A stretch of 64,000 nt of DNA from Echinicola pacifica DSM 19836. GTDB taxonomy: Bacteria; Bacteroidota; Bacteroidia; Cytophagales; Cyclobacteriaceae. The stretch spans positions 439,713 to 503,712 of the forward strand of contig NZ_KB890738.1 in NCBI RefSeq assembly GCF_000373245.1. Direction: 5' to 3'. A program made the translations under genes and the position numbers. The notes beneath the pieces were generated by a model. The model had not been told where the DNA came from, searched no databases, and saw only the letters and a list, made by a program, of their open reading frames with translations. Within the stretch, counting starts at the first letter, position 1; each line of letters begins with the position of its first letter. Positions 1-9,357 of this stretch are shown piece by piece.

Positions 1-2392
1 CAAGCAACATGGTGTGATTTTGAGAGTTCATGCTAGCCTTGGCCACATTGCCGTGCCAAAGTTCCCAAATGGTACTAGCGCCATTTTCCACCATATACCC
101 CCAGCTGGGGTAGCTGGTATTGGTGGCCAGCTGCAGGGCCAGATCTGCCCGGCCAAAATCCGACAGGGTCCTCATCAGCCACTGTGTGCCAATAAGACCC
201 GTGCTAAGGTGCCCTTGATTTTTGACCATAATGGTATTGACCAACTGCTCGAATACCCGATCTTTGTCCTGCTCATCCACCATTCCAAAGGCCAATGGCA
301 AAAGATTATCCGTCATCTTATTGTCTCCGTAATAGCCTTCCTCAGGCTGGTAAAAGGCCTCCTGAAAACCCGAAAGCACCTGGTCTCTAAGTTGCTGAAA
401 ACAGGGGATATCTCCTTCCTGTCCACTAAGAGTGGCAAAATCAATCATCAGATTCATGAAATAATAATAGTAAGCAGTACTGATCAAGGGACTGGGGCGC
501 TTGACGTCGGCATTTTGTCCCCGGCCAGCTTCTATGGATGGCGGGGGCACCACCCAGTCACCATAGCTATCCTTGGTCAGCACAAAGTCAGGGCTCATAT
601 ATAACTCCTTCATATAGGCCAGCCACTTCTTCATAGCGGGATAGTGCTCGCGAATGACACTGGTATCGGCCGTCTGCTTATAGAGCATATCCGCAATCAT
701 CAGATAGGTGCCCGGCCAGGTCATATTGTCACTGTAATATCGCCAATAAGCTGGCGCCACATCAGGAATGCTGCCATCTCCTCGCTGAGCATAGAAGATA
801 TCCTCCAGCCACTTGCGGTACAGCCTGCTATTGTCAAACATATAATTTTCACCATAGGCACCTACAGCACGATCCCCCAACCAAGGCTGGCGTTCATTTC
901 GCTGAGGACAATCCACCGGCATTCCTTTATAATTGCCCGCAATTCCCCACCAGGCATTTTGATATATCTGGTTTAGCATGGGGTCTGAGGTCTCAAACTG
1001 CCCCACCGTACGGATATCATCATACACCACCTGGCCTACAAAATCCTCCAGTATTGGCGGATCGAGGAGACCGGAAACCTCCACAAACCGAAAACCATGG
1101 TAGGTGAATTTGGGCTCCCAAATTTCGGTTTCCTGCCCTTTTAGGATATAGGTATCGGTGACTTTGGCATCGCGAAGATTGGTCAGGAATAGCTCGCCAT
1201 CCTCTTGAAGCGACTCCGCAAAGGTCAGCCTGACCGTGTCACCTTGATTGCCTCTCACACGGATGCGCAGCCAGCCCACCATATTCTGGCCCATATCCAG
1301 CATATACCGCTGCCCCGCCCTTGCGCTTATCGCTACAGGCCTTAGCTCCTTCATCACCTTCATATTCTCATTGAGCTGAGCTTGGTAATCTCCTCCAGGC
1401 TCCTGCACATACTCTGCGGGCAGCCAGGAAGAATCATCAAAACCGACCTCATCCCAAGCCCCTAATTCCTTATTGGCATCGTAATACTCCCCATCGTATT
1501 CATTATTATTCCTGATGGGGCCATCTGCGGTGCCCATCCATTGGTCGCTGGTGCTGATGGTCTCAGTGGTACCATCTTCATAGTTTATGATAATATTTAA
1601 CAGCAGTTTTGGGAAGCCAAAATTCTTAATTTTATAAGCTTTATAATGCTGCCTCATCGTGAAATACCGTCCATTCCCGAGGACCACGCCCACCGCATTG
1701 CGCTCTCCTGCACGTAACCTATCGCTAAGGTCAAAGGCATTGTATTTTACATTCTCCTCATAGTCGGTCGGCGTAGGAGCCAATACCGCATCGCCTACCT
1801 TCTGACCATTTAGACTCAGCTCGTATAATCCCAGACCAATGATATAAGCAGTGGCAGATTTTATATTGTCCTTTGGGACAAATTCATTTCGAAAATACCG
1901 GGCGCCCATAGTTGGGAAAGTACTTATTTCTTCCCAAGGAAAAGCCCTGTCAAAACCTATCCATCGCCCTTTCCAGTCCTTTTGATACCGAAGTCCCAAC
2001 CGCCAGTGGTATACTGCTGACCAGTCACTTTCTCCCCTATTGGTCCAGACCTTTACCTTCCAATACACTTTGGTATTGGTCTGGAGGGGCTTCCCCGCAT
2101 AAGGTATTCCCTGGCTATCGCCAGAAAGCAATTTTCCAGAATCCCATAGGTCCCCCTGGCCTTTGGCCAGTAGATCTTCTGAGGAGGCGACTATCACCTG
2201 ATAGGCCTCCTGCCAAAGCCCTTTATGGCTACTTTCCAGTTGCCAGCTCAGCAGCGGTGCAACTCGGTCAATGGCCTCGGGATTATGAAGCCCTTCTACC
2301 TTAAGCCGAATGACCTGTACTCCTCCTGCCCAGGCAGGAGAAATGCTGCCAAATAGCATAATTAGGATTATAGTAAGCTGCTTATATTGCAT
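1..2392 (-). CDS. GH78 alpha-L-rhamnosidase, 3' end outside window
   Basis: Secreted alpha-L-rhamnosidase of family GH78, expected to remove terminal L-rhamnose from rhamnogalacturonan oligosaccharides. The ATG at 2392 starts a signal peptide (cleavage near SPAWA, residues 18-22). Fn3-like and beta-sandwich N-terminal domains follow, then the (alpha/alpha)6 catalytic domain. The family motif DCPQRNER lies at residues 494-501 and the second acidic site, in TIWELW, has its Glu at 777. About 797 residues are visible; GH78 enzymes usually run 850-1000, so only the C-terminal beta-domain should be missing. It starts 36 bases after the GH142-like gene and is probably the last visible gene of a minus-strand operon. 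A second, diverged GH78 lies at 15663-18497. Family assignment is firm; the exact linkage cut is not known. Confidence 0.93.
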   Translation of the reverse strand, partial: MQYKQLTIILIMLFGSISPAWAGGVQVIRLKVEGLHNPEAIDRVAPLLSWQLESSHKGLWQEAYQVIVASSEDLLAKGQGDLWDSGKLLSGDSQGIPYAGKPLQTNTKVYWKVKVWTNRGESDWSAVYHWRLGLRYQKDWKGRWIGFDRAFPWEEISTFPTMGARYFRNEFVPKDNIKSATAYIIGLGLYELSLNGQKVGDAVLAPTPTDYEENVKYNAFDLSDRLRAGERNAVGVVLGNGRYFTMRQHYKAYKIKNFGFPKLLLNIIINYEDGTTETISTSDQWMGTADGPIRNNNEYDGEYYDANKELGAWDEVGFDDSSWLPAEYVQEPGGDYQAQLNENMKVMKELRPVAISARAGQRYMLDMGQNMVGWLRIRVRGNQGDTVRLTFAESLQEDGELFLTNLRDAKVTDTYILKGQETEIWEPKFTYHGFRFVEVSGLLDPPILEDFVGQVVYDDIRTVGQFETSDPMLNQIYQNAWWGIAGNYKGMPVDCPQRNERQPWLGDRAVGAYGENYMFDNSRLYRKWLEDIFYAQRGDGSIPDVAPAYWRYYSDNMTWPGTYLMIADMLYKQTADTSVIREHYPAMKKWLAYMKELYMSPDFVLTKDSYGDWVVPPPSIEAGRGQNADVKRPSPLISTAYYYYFMNLMIDFATLSGQEGDIPCFQQLRDQVLSGFQEAFYQPEEGYYGDNKMTDNLLPLAFGMVDEQDKDRVFEQLVNTIMVKNQGHLSTGLIGTQWLMRTLSDFGRADLALQLATNTSYPSWGYMVENGASTIWELWHGNVAKASMNSQNHTMLL

Positions 2393-2428
2393 ATCTCCAG
2401 AGTTATTGATTTTGGGCGAAGCCTGAGT

Positions 2429-3994
2429 CTATTGATGGTCCGAGCTTGGCGCTGCTATTAGTGGGCTTAAGCTAGGCGAATTGGCGATCTTTTCACCATT
2501 CACCAGCAGGGTAAGCCCTTGGCCTTTATGGTATTTCTGTCCAGTCTTATCCCAGATGATCGTGATGACCTCTTCATTGTACACAATATTGTCCAGGCAA
2601 AACCAATCCCATTTTTCCTGAGGAATCAGGGGATGTACCTCCACTTTGCCATCCGCACGCGGGCGGAATCCTAGCAGTCCGGTGATGATCAGATCATTGA
2701 AGGTGGAATGGTTATAATATCTGCTACGCTCCTGGTCCCCCTTCAGCCAGTAGCCGGTCTTTTCATCCAGGTATTCCCCGATATAAGGCCGACCGCGATA
2801 ATATTGACTTTCCACATACTTCTCCATCTGGTCAAAATAATCTTGCTTCCCCACCCTATCTTGCTTATAATCCTGGAGCAGATGGGCCATGGCCGTGAGC
2901 GTCTGCGCGCTGGCAAAGGGCCAGATAGCTCCATCCCACTCACAGTTGCAGCAGCCATGAGACCTGAATTCCGGGTGGCGGCACTCTGCGGTGGTCAAGC
3001 CAAAAGGAGCGAGGAATCCCCCCTCATCGGTCAACTGATCCCAGGCCGCATCATAGCTCCTGCGATCTTCGGGCAGGTCAAAGTACCATGGGATAAAACC
3101 TATGGCTTCCCGCACTCCTGCAAAGCCCCCGTCCTCCTTCAGCGTCTCAAAAAACATACTTTCGGGATTCCATAGCTTTTCCTGTACCAGCTCCTTTAGT
3201 GCGCTGGCTTTTTGATCATATACTAAGGAGAGTTCCTCATCACCTTTCAATTTAGCCATGGCCGAGAGGGCCTTTGCATTGCCATACATATAGCTATTGA
3301 TGGTGGGCCGCACATTCTTCTCGTGCCTTCCTCCACTGATGGATTCCTCCATACCGTCCTTCACATCGATCTGCCAAAACAAACCATCCTCACGCTGACG
3401 ATTGGATTCCCACCATTCATAATCCTCCACAAGGTCTGGCAATAGATCCAGAAGGTAATCCTGGTCTCCATTCAGCAGGAATCGCTGGTATAAGGCATCC
3501 GCCGTCCAGCTGCTGAAGTTATGCAGCTTGTCCATAGGCTTGCCTTCATTGCCACGATACCAGGTGTGCACGATCTGATCCAGAAATTCCTGATTATGCA
3601 GCCAGCGGGACTCATAGATATGATGCCCCAGGGCGCAGCTGATCAGGTTATACTGATCAGCATAGGATCTCTCCACCAAAAACTCCGTCATGGCATAGCC
3701 GACGGGGCTTTCTTTGATATGCTTCCGCAATGTCCACCATCGGTAATAAAAGATCTCCTCAAAGTTCTTTTGGGGTACCTCCAATAAGGGAATATTCTCC
3801 TTCATCCAATGCCAGGAATCCTTATTTGGAATAGCCTGAATAATATTCTCCTCCTCCATTTGATTGAAGTAATCCACATAATGCCTGAAGTCTTCCTTCT
3901 TCAATACCGCGGGCTCCTGTGCTTCCGCCTGCGGCATAAAGGAGAATAGCCATATTGGCAAAAGAAGGAAATAGCTTAATTTCGGGTAGTGCAT
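2429..3994 (-). CDS. secreted (alpha/alpha)6 glycoside hydrolase, GH142 candidate
   Basis: A 521-residue secreted protein with a clear signal peptide (about 1-25, ending AEAQ) and a sequence typical of (alpha/alpha)6-barrel, MGH1-like glycosidases, with many Trp/Tyr-rich helical segments such as YRWWTLRK. A CCNCEWDGAIWPF stretch precedes a C-terminal beta region holding a HPLIP motif, as in six-hairpin glycosidases. Length and context suggest a stand-alone version of the GH142 beta-L-arabinofuranosidase module, which in Bacteroides thetaiotaomicron BT1020 is fused to a GH143 Dha hydrolase. A GH143-like gene is separate here, at 18503-20377. If correct, it removes L-arabinofuranose from Dha on RG-II side chain D. 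The fold class is well supported; the family number is inference from memory of the family, not from a search. It begins 14 bases after the GH105 gene. Confidence 0.6.
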   Translation of the reverse strand: MHYPKLSYFLLLPIWLFSFMPQAEAQEPAVLKKEDFRHYVDYFNQMEEENIIQAIPNKDSWHWMKENIPLLEVPQKNFEEIFYYRWWTLRKHIKESPVGYAMTEFLVERSYADQYNLISCALGHHIYESRWLHNQEFLDQIVHTWYRGNEGKPMDKLHNFSSWTADALYQRFLLNGDQDYLLDLLPDLVEDYEWWESNRQREDGLFWQIDVKDGMEESISGGRHEKNVRPTINSYMYGNAKALSAMAKLKGDEELSLVYDQKASALKELVQEKLWNPESMFFETLKEDGGFAGVREAIGFIPWYFDLPEDRRSYDAAWDQLTDEGGFLAPFGLTTAECRHPEFRSHGCCNCEWDGAIWPFASAQTLTAMAHLLQDYKQDRVGKQDYFDQMEKYVESQYYRGRPYIGEYLDEKTGYWLKGDQERSRYYNHSTFNDLIITGLLGFRPRADGKVEVHPLIPQEKWDWFCLDNIVYNEEVITIIWDKTGQKYHKGQGLTLLVNGEKIANSPSLSPLIAAPSSDHQ

Positions 3995-4008
3995 TGCTAA
4001 TAATAGGT

Positions 4009-5220
4009 TTAATTCTTCAGAAATCTTTCATGCTCTATGCTGGCCATGATGGCTGGGGCATTGGCTTTGACATCATTTTCCTTGATCGGCTCAGAGATAT
4101 AATAGTCGAAGCTTCCATCTCTATTGCCATCTCCTCCGAGTCCAGCAACGGAGCAGGCGTCGGTCACCGATACAGTCCCGTCCTCTTCCACCTTAAAAAA
4201 TTGCTCTACCAGTCCTTGGTATCCAGCCTGGGCTACGCTAAGGTATTCCTCTGGCAAATAGCCGTTGCGTAGGCCTTTGTAGAGGAAATACACAAACATC
4301 GCCGTACCAGATGACTCGAGGTAATTACCTTCACGATCGCCTTGGTCGATGACCTGATACCAAGCACCAGTCGTTTTATCCTGATTTTCTTTTATTCCTA
4401 CCGCCACCTTATTGGCAATTGCGATAAGCTGCTCCCGCCTTGGATGGTCTGCAGGCATATAGTCCAGCACATCCACTAGCGCCATCAGGTACCAGCCTAT
4501 GCCTCTGCTCCAGAAATTAGCGCTCAGGCCAGTTTGCTTATCCGCCCAAGGCTGTGCCTTACGCTCATCCCAGCCATGATAAAGTAGATGCTTCTCTGGG
4601 CTATATAGCACCTCAAAAGCCGCCTCCAACTGGCCAATCGCATCTTCCAAAGCCTCCGGCTGATCAAAGGCCTCCGCGTATGCAGCCAAAAAAGGCCCCG
4701 CCATATACAAGCCGTCCAACCATACTTGATGCGGATATTTCTTCTTATGCCAAAATCCTCCATCCGACACCCGTGGATGATGAGCCAATTGCCGCATCAA
4801 GGTATCTAAGGCAATGCGGTATTTTTGATCTTTTGTTTCCTGAAATAAGGTGATCAGCACTTTCCCCGAATTGATATTATCAATATTATACGATGCCAGA
4901 TCATAGGTCTTGATGGTCCCCTCCTCACTGATAATATTATTTCCAAATCCAGCTACAAAATCCAGGTATTTCTGCTCTCCAGTGTATCGCCACATATCTA
5001 GCATCGCCTTAGACTCCAGGCCCTCATGATAGCCCCAGTAGGGATCTTTTACTATCCAATCATCGAAACGAATCAGGTCTGAATCGGCTAGGCGGCTGGA
5101 CCATTTCACCGTCTCAGTGGCCTTATTGATCTCGGTGGACTGTACTTTTTTATTTCCGCAGGAAAACAGAACGATTCCTAATGCCAATGCAAGTGAAAGA
5201 TGAGCTGCGTACTTTTTCAT
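4009..5220 (-). CDS. GH105 unsaturated rhamnogalacturonyl hydrolase, lipoprotein
   Basis: Lipoprotein (lipobox LFSC, Cys21) of family GH105, related to YteR/YesR. These (alpha/alpha)6 enzymes hydrate and remove the 4,5-unsaturated galacturonyl residue that pectate or rhamnogalacturonan lyases leave at the non-reducing end. The catalytic Asp is visible at 169 in the WLDGLYMAGPF motif, a conserved His at 215 in YHGWDE, and the FWSRGIGWY motif at about 236-244. The 403-residue length is usual. It fits directly with the PL1 and PL10 lyases of the same locus, whose products would be its substrates. The 86-base gap behind GH95 holds no obvious terminator, so co-transcription is likely. Whether it prefers rhamnose-linked or galacturonate-linked substrate cannot be read from sequence alone. 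Confidence 0.92.
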   Translation of the reverse strand: MKKYAAHLSLALALGIVLFSCGNKKVQSTEINKATETVKWSSRLADSDLIRFDDWIVKDPYWGYHEGLESKAMLDMWRYTGEQKYLDFVAGFGNNIISEEGTIKTYDLASYNIDNINSGKVLITLFQETKDQKYRIALDTLMRQLAHHPRVSDGGFWHKKKYPHQVWLDGLYMAGPFLAAYAEAFDQPEALEDAIGQLEAAFEVLYSPEKHLLYHGWDERKAQPWADKQTGLSANFWSRGIGWYLMALVDVLDYMPADHPRREQLIAIANKVAVGIKENQDKTTGAWYQVIDQGDREGNYLESSGTAMFVYFLYKGLRNGYLPEEYLSVAQAGYQGLVEQFFKVEEDGTVSVTDACSVAGLGGDGNRDGSFDYYISEPIKENDVKANAPAIMASIEHERFLKN

Positions 5221-5306
5221 AACTTAATATTTTAATGATCCTTAGTCTTCAAAACCCTTTTTGGCTGGCGGGGATCAGCTGATGAGGTGCCTCAGCCTTA
5301 TTTAAT

Positions 5307-7754
5307 CTAGTTCCCGATGATTTGGTAAACTTCGCCAGCCACAGTGGCCAGATCATACTCGGTATACTCAGGTATTGCCAGCTGGCTAAGCGGCGCCTGC
5401 TCCGCAATGATAGGAGACTTTACCTCAGGAAGTTCGAAAAAAGGGTTGGGGTTAATGCCATTGGCTTTTTTCAGGCCTTTAGCCTTCAGATTTCCGGAAA
5501 GCCTCAGCCTTAAGTTGCCGCCGAGGTGCGACTTGATGACTAACTTATCCACCTTATGATCCTTCCAGCTAAGCTCCACTATTTCGAAGCCAGCCCTAGC
5601 CCGGAGGCCGGCAATAGTACCAGAGTCCCATACGCTCGGTAAGGCAGGGAGCAGGTGAATGGCCCCGTCATGACTTTGCATCAGCATCTCGGCGATGCCT
5701 GCTGCACAGCCGAAGTTTCCATCGATCTGGAAGGGAGGATGCGCATCAAACATATTGGCATAGGTACCGCCACCACGGGTGGAAGGCGTCACCAGACTGA
5801 GCTGGTTTTGGAGTAATTTATAGGCATGGTCACCATCGAGAAACCTCGCGCAGAGGTTGACTTTCCAGCCCATGGACCAGCCTGTCGAAGGATCCCCTCG
5901 ATACATCAGGGAAGTCTTGGCGGCCTCAAAGAGCTGGGGCGTTCGGAAGGGGGACAGCTGATTGCTGGGAAATACCCCATACAGATGAGAGATATGCCTG
6001 TGCTTATCCTCGGGGTCATCCCAGTCCTGCATCCATTCCTGCAGCTGGCCATGCTGGCCTATCTGCATCGGTGCCAGCCGCGCTCTGGTGTTCCTAAGCG
6101 TATCTGCAAAGGACTCATCATGGCCCAGGATTTCTGTAGATCGTATCAAATTAGAGAATAAGTCAAAAAGCAACTGGTTATCCATCGTCACCCCAGCGGC
6201 AATCGCCGCTCCATGAGGATGGCTATTTTCCGGCGAACTTGAGGGTGACACCACCAGCCAGCCGTGCTCAGGCTCTTCTTTGAGCACATCGAGAAAAAAC
6301 TGCGCTGCTCCTTTCATGATAGGATAGGCTTCCCGCAGAAACTCCTGGTCTCCACCATATAAATACCGCTCCCACAGATGCTGGGACACCCATGCCCCTC
6401 CACTGGGCCACATTCCTGAAGCAGCATAATCTATCGGCCCGGTGATCCGCCAGAGGTCTGTATTATGATGCAGCACCCAGCCACGAGCCCCATACATCAT
6501 CTCAGCTGTCTCCCGCCCTGTCTCGCTGAGCTCCTTTATCATCTGCAAAAATGGCTCATGCATCTCACTGAGATTGGTCAGCTCCGCTGGCCAATAGTTC
6601 ATCTCCGCATTGATATTCACGGTGTACTTGCTCTCCCAAGGTGGAAAAAGCATATCGTTCCATATCCCCTGAAGGTTGGCGGGCTGGCCTCCCGGCTGGC
6701 TGCATGAAATTAATAAATAGCGAGCAAACTGAAAATACAAAGCCGCCAGCTGCGGGTCTTCCACCTGCGAGAACTGCTCGATACGCTGATCGGTGGGATT
6801 AGCCATGGCTTCGCTGCTGCCAAGATCTATGGACATGCGATCATAAAACTGGCGATAATAGCTCGTATGGGCACTTTTGATGGTAGAATAATCCTGCTGA
6901 AGTGCAGCCTCTAATATGGCCTCCGACTTCTTTTCATATTCGACCGACAGGTCTTTATAATTCTTGAAATTGGTGGCTATAGATATATAAAGCAGCAGCT
7001 CATCTGCTTCTTGCACACTGATAAGTCCATCCTTGACCACCAGCTCTCCGCCTTTATTGATGGGCTTGATTCTTCCTTGAAACTTCACACTTCCACGCTG
7101 ATGATCATGCGTCTGTGATTCGCCGGATAATGTAAGTTGATCTCCTCTCACCCGTGCCATGGCATTATCATGCGGGCTGGTCATCTGTACATTACAGGTG
7201 ATGCTTCCAGGCTGATCGGCTGTCAATCTCACCATAATCACATCATCTGCAAAAGCACTAAAAACCTCCCGATGATACCTCACCCCATTGGCGATATAGG
7301 ATACCGAAGATAGGGCCTGCTGCAGGTCCAGGTCTCGGTAGTATTCGGAATAATTCTGATGTCCCGGAAAGGAGATATACACATCGCCAAAGGTCTCATA
7401 GGGCATACCATCATTGGTTTGGGACCGTATTTTCTCATTGGCGAGCTCCTGCGCCGCCTGGTATTCCCCCTCAAAAATCAATTTTTGAACATACGGAATG
7501 GCTTCCTTGGCGCGGGGATGAGCATTGCTATTGGGCGATCCGCCCCAGATAGTTTCTTCATTTAGCTGTAGGCGCTCCACCGCTGGCACCCCAAAAACCA
7601 TCACTCCCAGGCGTCCATTCCCCAGAGGAAGGGCCTCATTCCAGTTGGCGGCAGGCTTATCATACCATAGCTTCCATGTCGTATCCTGTGCCAGGGACCT
7701 CCCATAGGAGAGCATAAAAGCAAAAAGTACTATTAATGTCAAATGCCTATTCAT
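5307..7754 (-). CDS. GH95 alpha-L-fucosidase / alpha-L-galactosidase
   Basis: An 815-residue secreted enzyme (signal peptide about 1-23, ending SLAQ) of family GH95, inverting alpha-1,2-L-fucosidases and alpha-L-galactosidases. The N-terminal beta-domain has the family motif ALPLGNGRLG (41-50) and QLNEETIWGG. In the catalytic (alpha/alpha)6 domain the residues matching those mapped in bifidobacterial AfcA are present: Asn380 and Asn382 in VNINAEMNYW, Glu509 in SSSPENS, and Asp678 in PPFQIDGNFG. Pectin carries such sugars on RG-II (L-galactose or L-fucose on chain A) and xyloglucan carries fucose on side chains. With a GH140 apiosidase in the same locus, an RG-II role is reasonable but inferred. 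Fucose and L-galactose specificity cannot be separated here. Confidence 0.93.
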   Translation of the reverse strand: MNRHLTLIVLFAFMLSYGRSLAQDTTWKLWYDKPAANWNEALPLGNGRLGVMVFGVPAVERLQLNEETIWGGSPNSNAHPRAKEAIPYVQKLIFEGEYQAAQELANEKIRSQTNDGMPYETFGDVYISFPGHQNYSEYYRDLDLQQALSSVSYIANGVRYHREVFSAFADDVIMVRLTADQPGSITCNVQMTSPHDNAMARVRGDQLTLSGESQTHDHQRGSVKFQGRIKPINKGGELVVKDGLISVQEADELLLYISIATNFKNYKDLSVEYEKKSEAILEAALQQDYSTIKSAHTSYYRQFYDRMSIDLGSSEAMANPTDQRIEQFSQVEDPQLAALYFQFARYLLISCSQPGGQPANLQGIWNDMLFPPWESKYTVNINAEMNYWPAELTNLSEMHEPFLQMIKELSETGRETAEMMYGARGWVLHHNTDLWRITGPIDYAASGMWPSGGAWVSQHLWERYLYGGDQEFLREAYPIMKGAAQFFLDVLKEEPEHGWLVVSPSSSPENSHPHGAAIAAGVTMDNQLLFDLFSNLIRSTEILGHDESFADTLRNTRARLAPMQIGQHGQLQEWMQDWDDPEDKHRHISHLYGVFPSNQLSPFRTPQLFEAAKTSLMYRGDPSTGWSMGWKVNLCARFLDGDHAYKLLQNQLSLVTPSTRGGGTYANMFDAHPPFQIDGNFGCAAGIAEMLMQSHDGAIHLLPALPSVWDSGTIAGLRARAGFEIVELSWKDHKVDKLVIKSHLGGNLRLRLSGNLKAKGLKKANGINPNPFFELPEVKSPIIAEQAPLSQLAIPEYTEYDLATVAGEVYQIIGN

Positions 7755-7950
7755 TGTATTCGGTTATTTTGGTGAATTGTATATTATTGGGTCATATTAC
7801 TTATTTGAGCTGCATCAGGCGGTGACTATTTTTAGCTTTGCGCCGTGGCGCAAAAACACTATAAATCCACGACTCATACGCTCTACTCCTAAACGAGGGA
7901 AGCCTAGGGTCATCCGCCATTTCCTGGGCAAATCCATCTCCGGAAGCGGG

Positions 7951-9354
7951 TCAATTTCCCTCCAGCAACTCAAACAAGGCCTCTCGTCCCTGCACTGCAT
8001 GAGCAGGCAATAGGCTACCATCGGCGCCAAATACCTGCAAGTCCTGCTCGGATAAAATCGTGATATTATCTTCTGCTACCTGTCCCAGCTGATTGAGGAG
8101 AGATTGCGGGTTTAGCCCCAGGTGTTTGGCCATAAAGGGGTACATGGCTTGTCGCTTGGAGAAGCCGTAATCATGTCCTTCTTGGGAAAAATGACTATTG
8201 ATCAGCAGGTCTTCTTGATCATAGAAACCATATATTCTGCGGATATAGGGAAGCTCCAGCTCGGGAACCGAATGGGTCCAGTCGCCTCCGTCAGAGATGA
8301 TGAGCAGTGGTCGAGGAGCGGTCATAGCGGCGATTTCCGCATTATTAGTTCCTCCACCGCAGAGGTGTATTGGCTTCCCGCTCTCACAAGGGCAGCCACC
8401 CGAAAAGTGGGAGGAGAGCATAACGGTGGGCACAGACACGGTGATGCGATCGTCTATGGCGGACAGCAGCATGGTCTGCGAGCCCCCGCCGGATCCTCCA
8501 GTGATGCCCACGCGCTGAGGGTCTGTTTCTGGCAGGGCAGTCAAATAGTCGATCCACTGGATGCCATTCCAAGTCTGCAAGCTATGCGCCGCAGCCAAAT
8601 GATGGTCCTCACTGTCGAACTGTAATAATGACTCGCCCCAGGCAAAGAGATCATAGCCCACCACGACCGCTCCCATCCGGGCCAAGGTCGCACTTCTGAT
8701 CTGCTGGCTTTCCCGATAGCGGCCCTGGCCAAAATGACCATTTGGCATGATGACAATCGGGAGGTTTTCTCCTAAGGGAAAAGGTCGGTAGATGGAGCCC
8801 GTGGTGAATATTCCCGGCAACACTTCCAAGGCAATATTCTCTACGGAATAGCCCTCAAAGATTTTTCTTTCATTCACAATCGGGGCATTATTCGGAGCGG
8901 CAGGCAAAGCTTCCAATGCCAAAGCCTCCATTATACAGGCTTTCAGAAGGGCTTTTCGGTTTTCCCATTCCTCAAGGTTATGATAAGTGGAAGCCAAAAA
9001 GTCCAGCTGCTCCTCGGCAGCAGAGCGTGATTTCTTATGATATTGAAAGGGCTTTATGGTATAATGACTGGCATCTTCTTTGAAAAAAGTCAGGTCAAAA
9101 GGCGCCAGTACCGCCGTGAGTGATACCTCCAAATTTCCCTGTCTGATTCGCCAATACGCATAGTCAAGGGATTTTCCCTCCACGAGCTTAGGCTCATATT
9201 TCAGCTGCACCCCAAAGATCTCCTCTATTTTTGTCAGGCTGGCAGCAAGGTTTTCACGGTAATTATGATCCGAATCCTGGGCCAAGCACCGCCCCAGTCC
9301 AGCCATAATAAAAAGGAGGAAGGCTAAGAAGAACTTGTTTTTGGGGGAAGACAT
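7951..9354 (-). CDS. STN domain fused to alpha/beta-hydrolase esterase
   Basis: A secreted alpha/beta-hydrolase (signal peptide about 1-26). Residues about 35-100 resemble an STN (secretin/TonB short N-terminal) domain, with an LxxIxxxFGVQLKY start and an FDLTF...YTI end. A hydrolase domain follows, with nucleophile Ser288 in GGSGGGS, His394 in EGHDYGF, and acid candidates Asp355/Asp358. A Cys-rich GGCPCESG patch (319-326) and Cys332 match acetylxylan-esterase-like families that include pectin methylesterases of the BT1017 (CE19) type. The likely role is de-esterification of pectin, removing methyl or acetyl groups. It starts three bases after the DUF1537 kinase stop, so it shares that transcript. 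The STN part on an enzyme is unusual. The esterase fold is secure; substrate and CE family are inference. Confidence 0.8.
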   Translation of the reverse strand: MSSPKNKFFLAFLLFIMAGLGRCLAQDSDHNYRENLAASLTKIEEIFGVQLKYEPKLVEGKSLDYAYWRIRQGNLEVSLTAVLAPFDLTFFKEDASHYTIKPFQYHKKSRSAAEEQLDFLASTYHNLEEWENRKALLKACIMEALALEALPAAPNNAPIVNERKIFEGYSVENIALEVLPGIFTTGSIYRPFPLGENLPIVIMPNGHFGQGRYRESQQIRSATLARMGAVVVGYDLFAWGESLLQFDSEDHHLAAAHSLQTWNGIQWIDYLTALPETDPQRVGITGGSGGGSQTMLLSAIDDRITVSVPTVMLSSHFSGGCPCESGKPIHLCGGGTNNAEIAAMTAPRPLLIISDGGDWTHSVPELELPYIRRIYGFYDQEDLLINSHFSQEGHDYGFSKRQAMYPFMAKHLGLNPQSLLNQLGQVAEDNITILSEQDLQVFGADGSLLPAHAVQGREALFELLEGN

Positions 9355-9357
9355 AGG

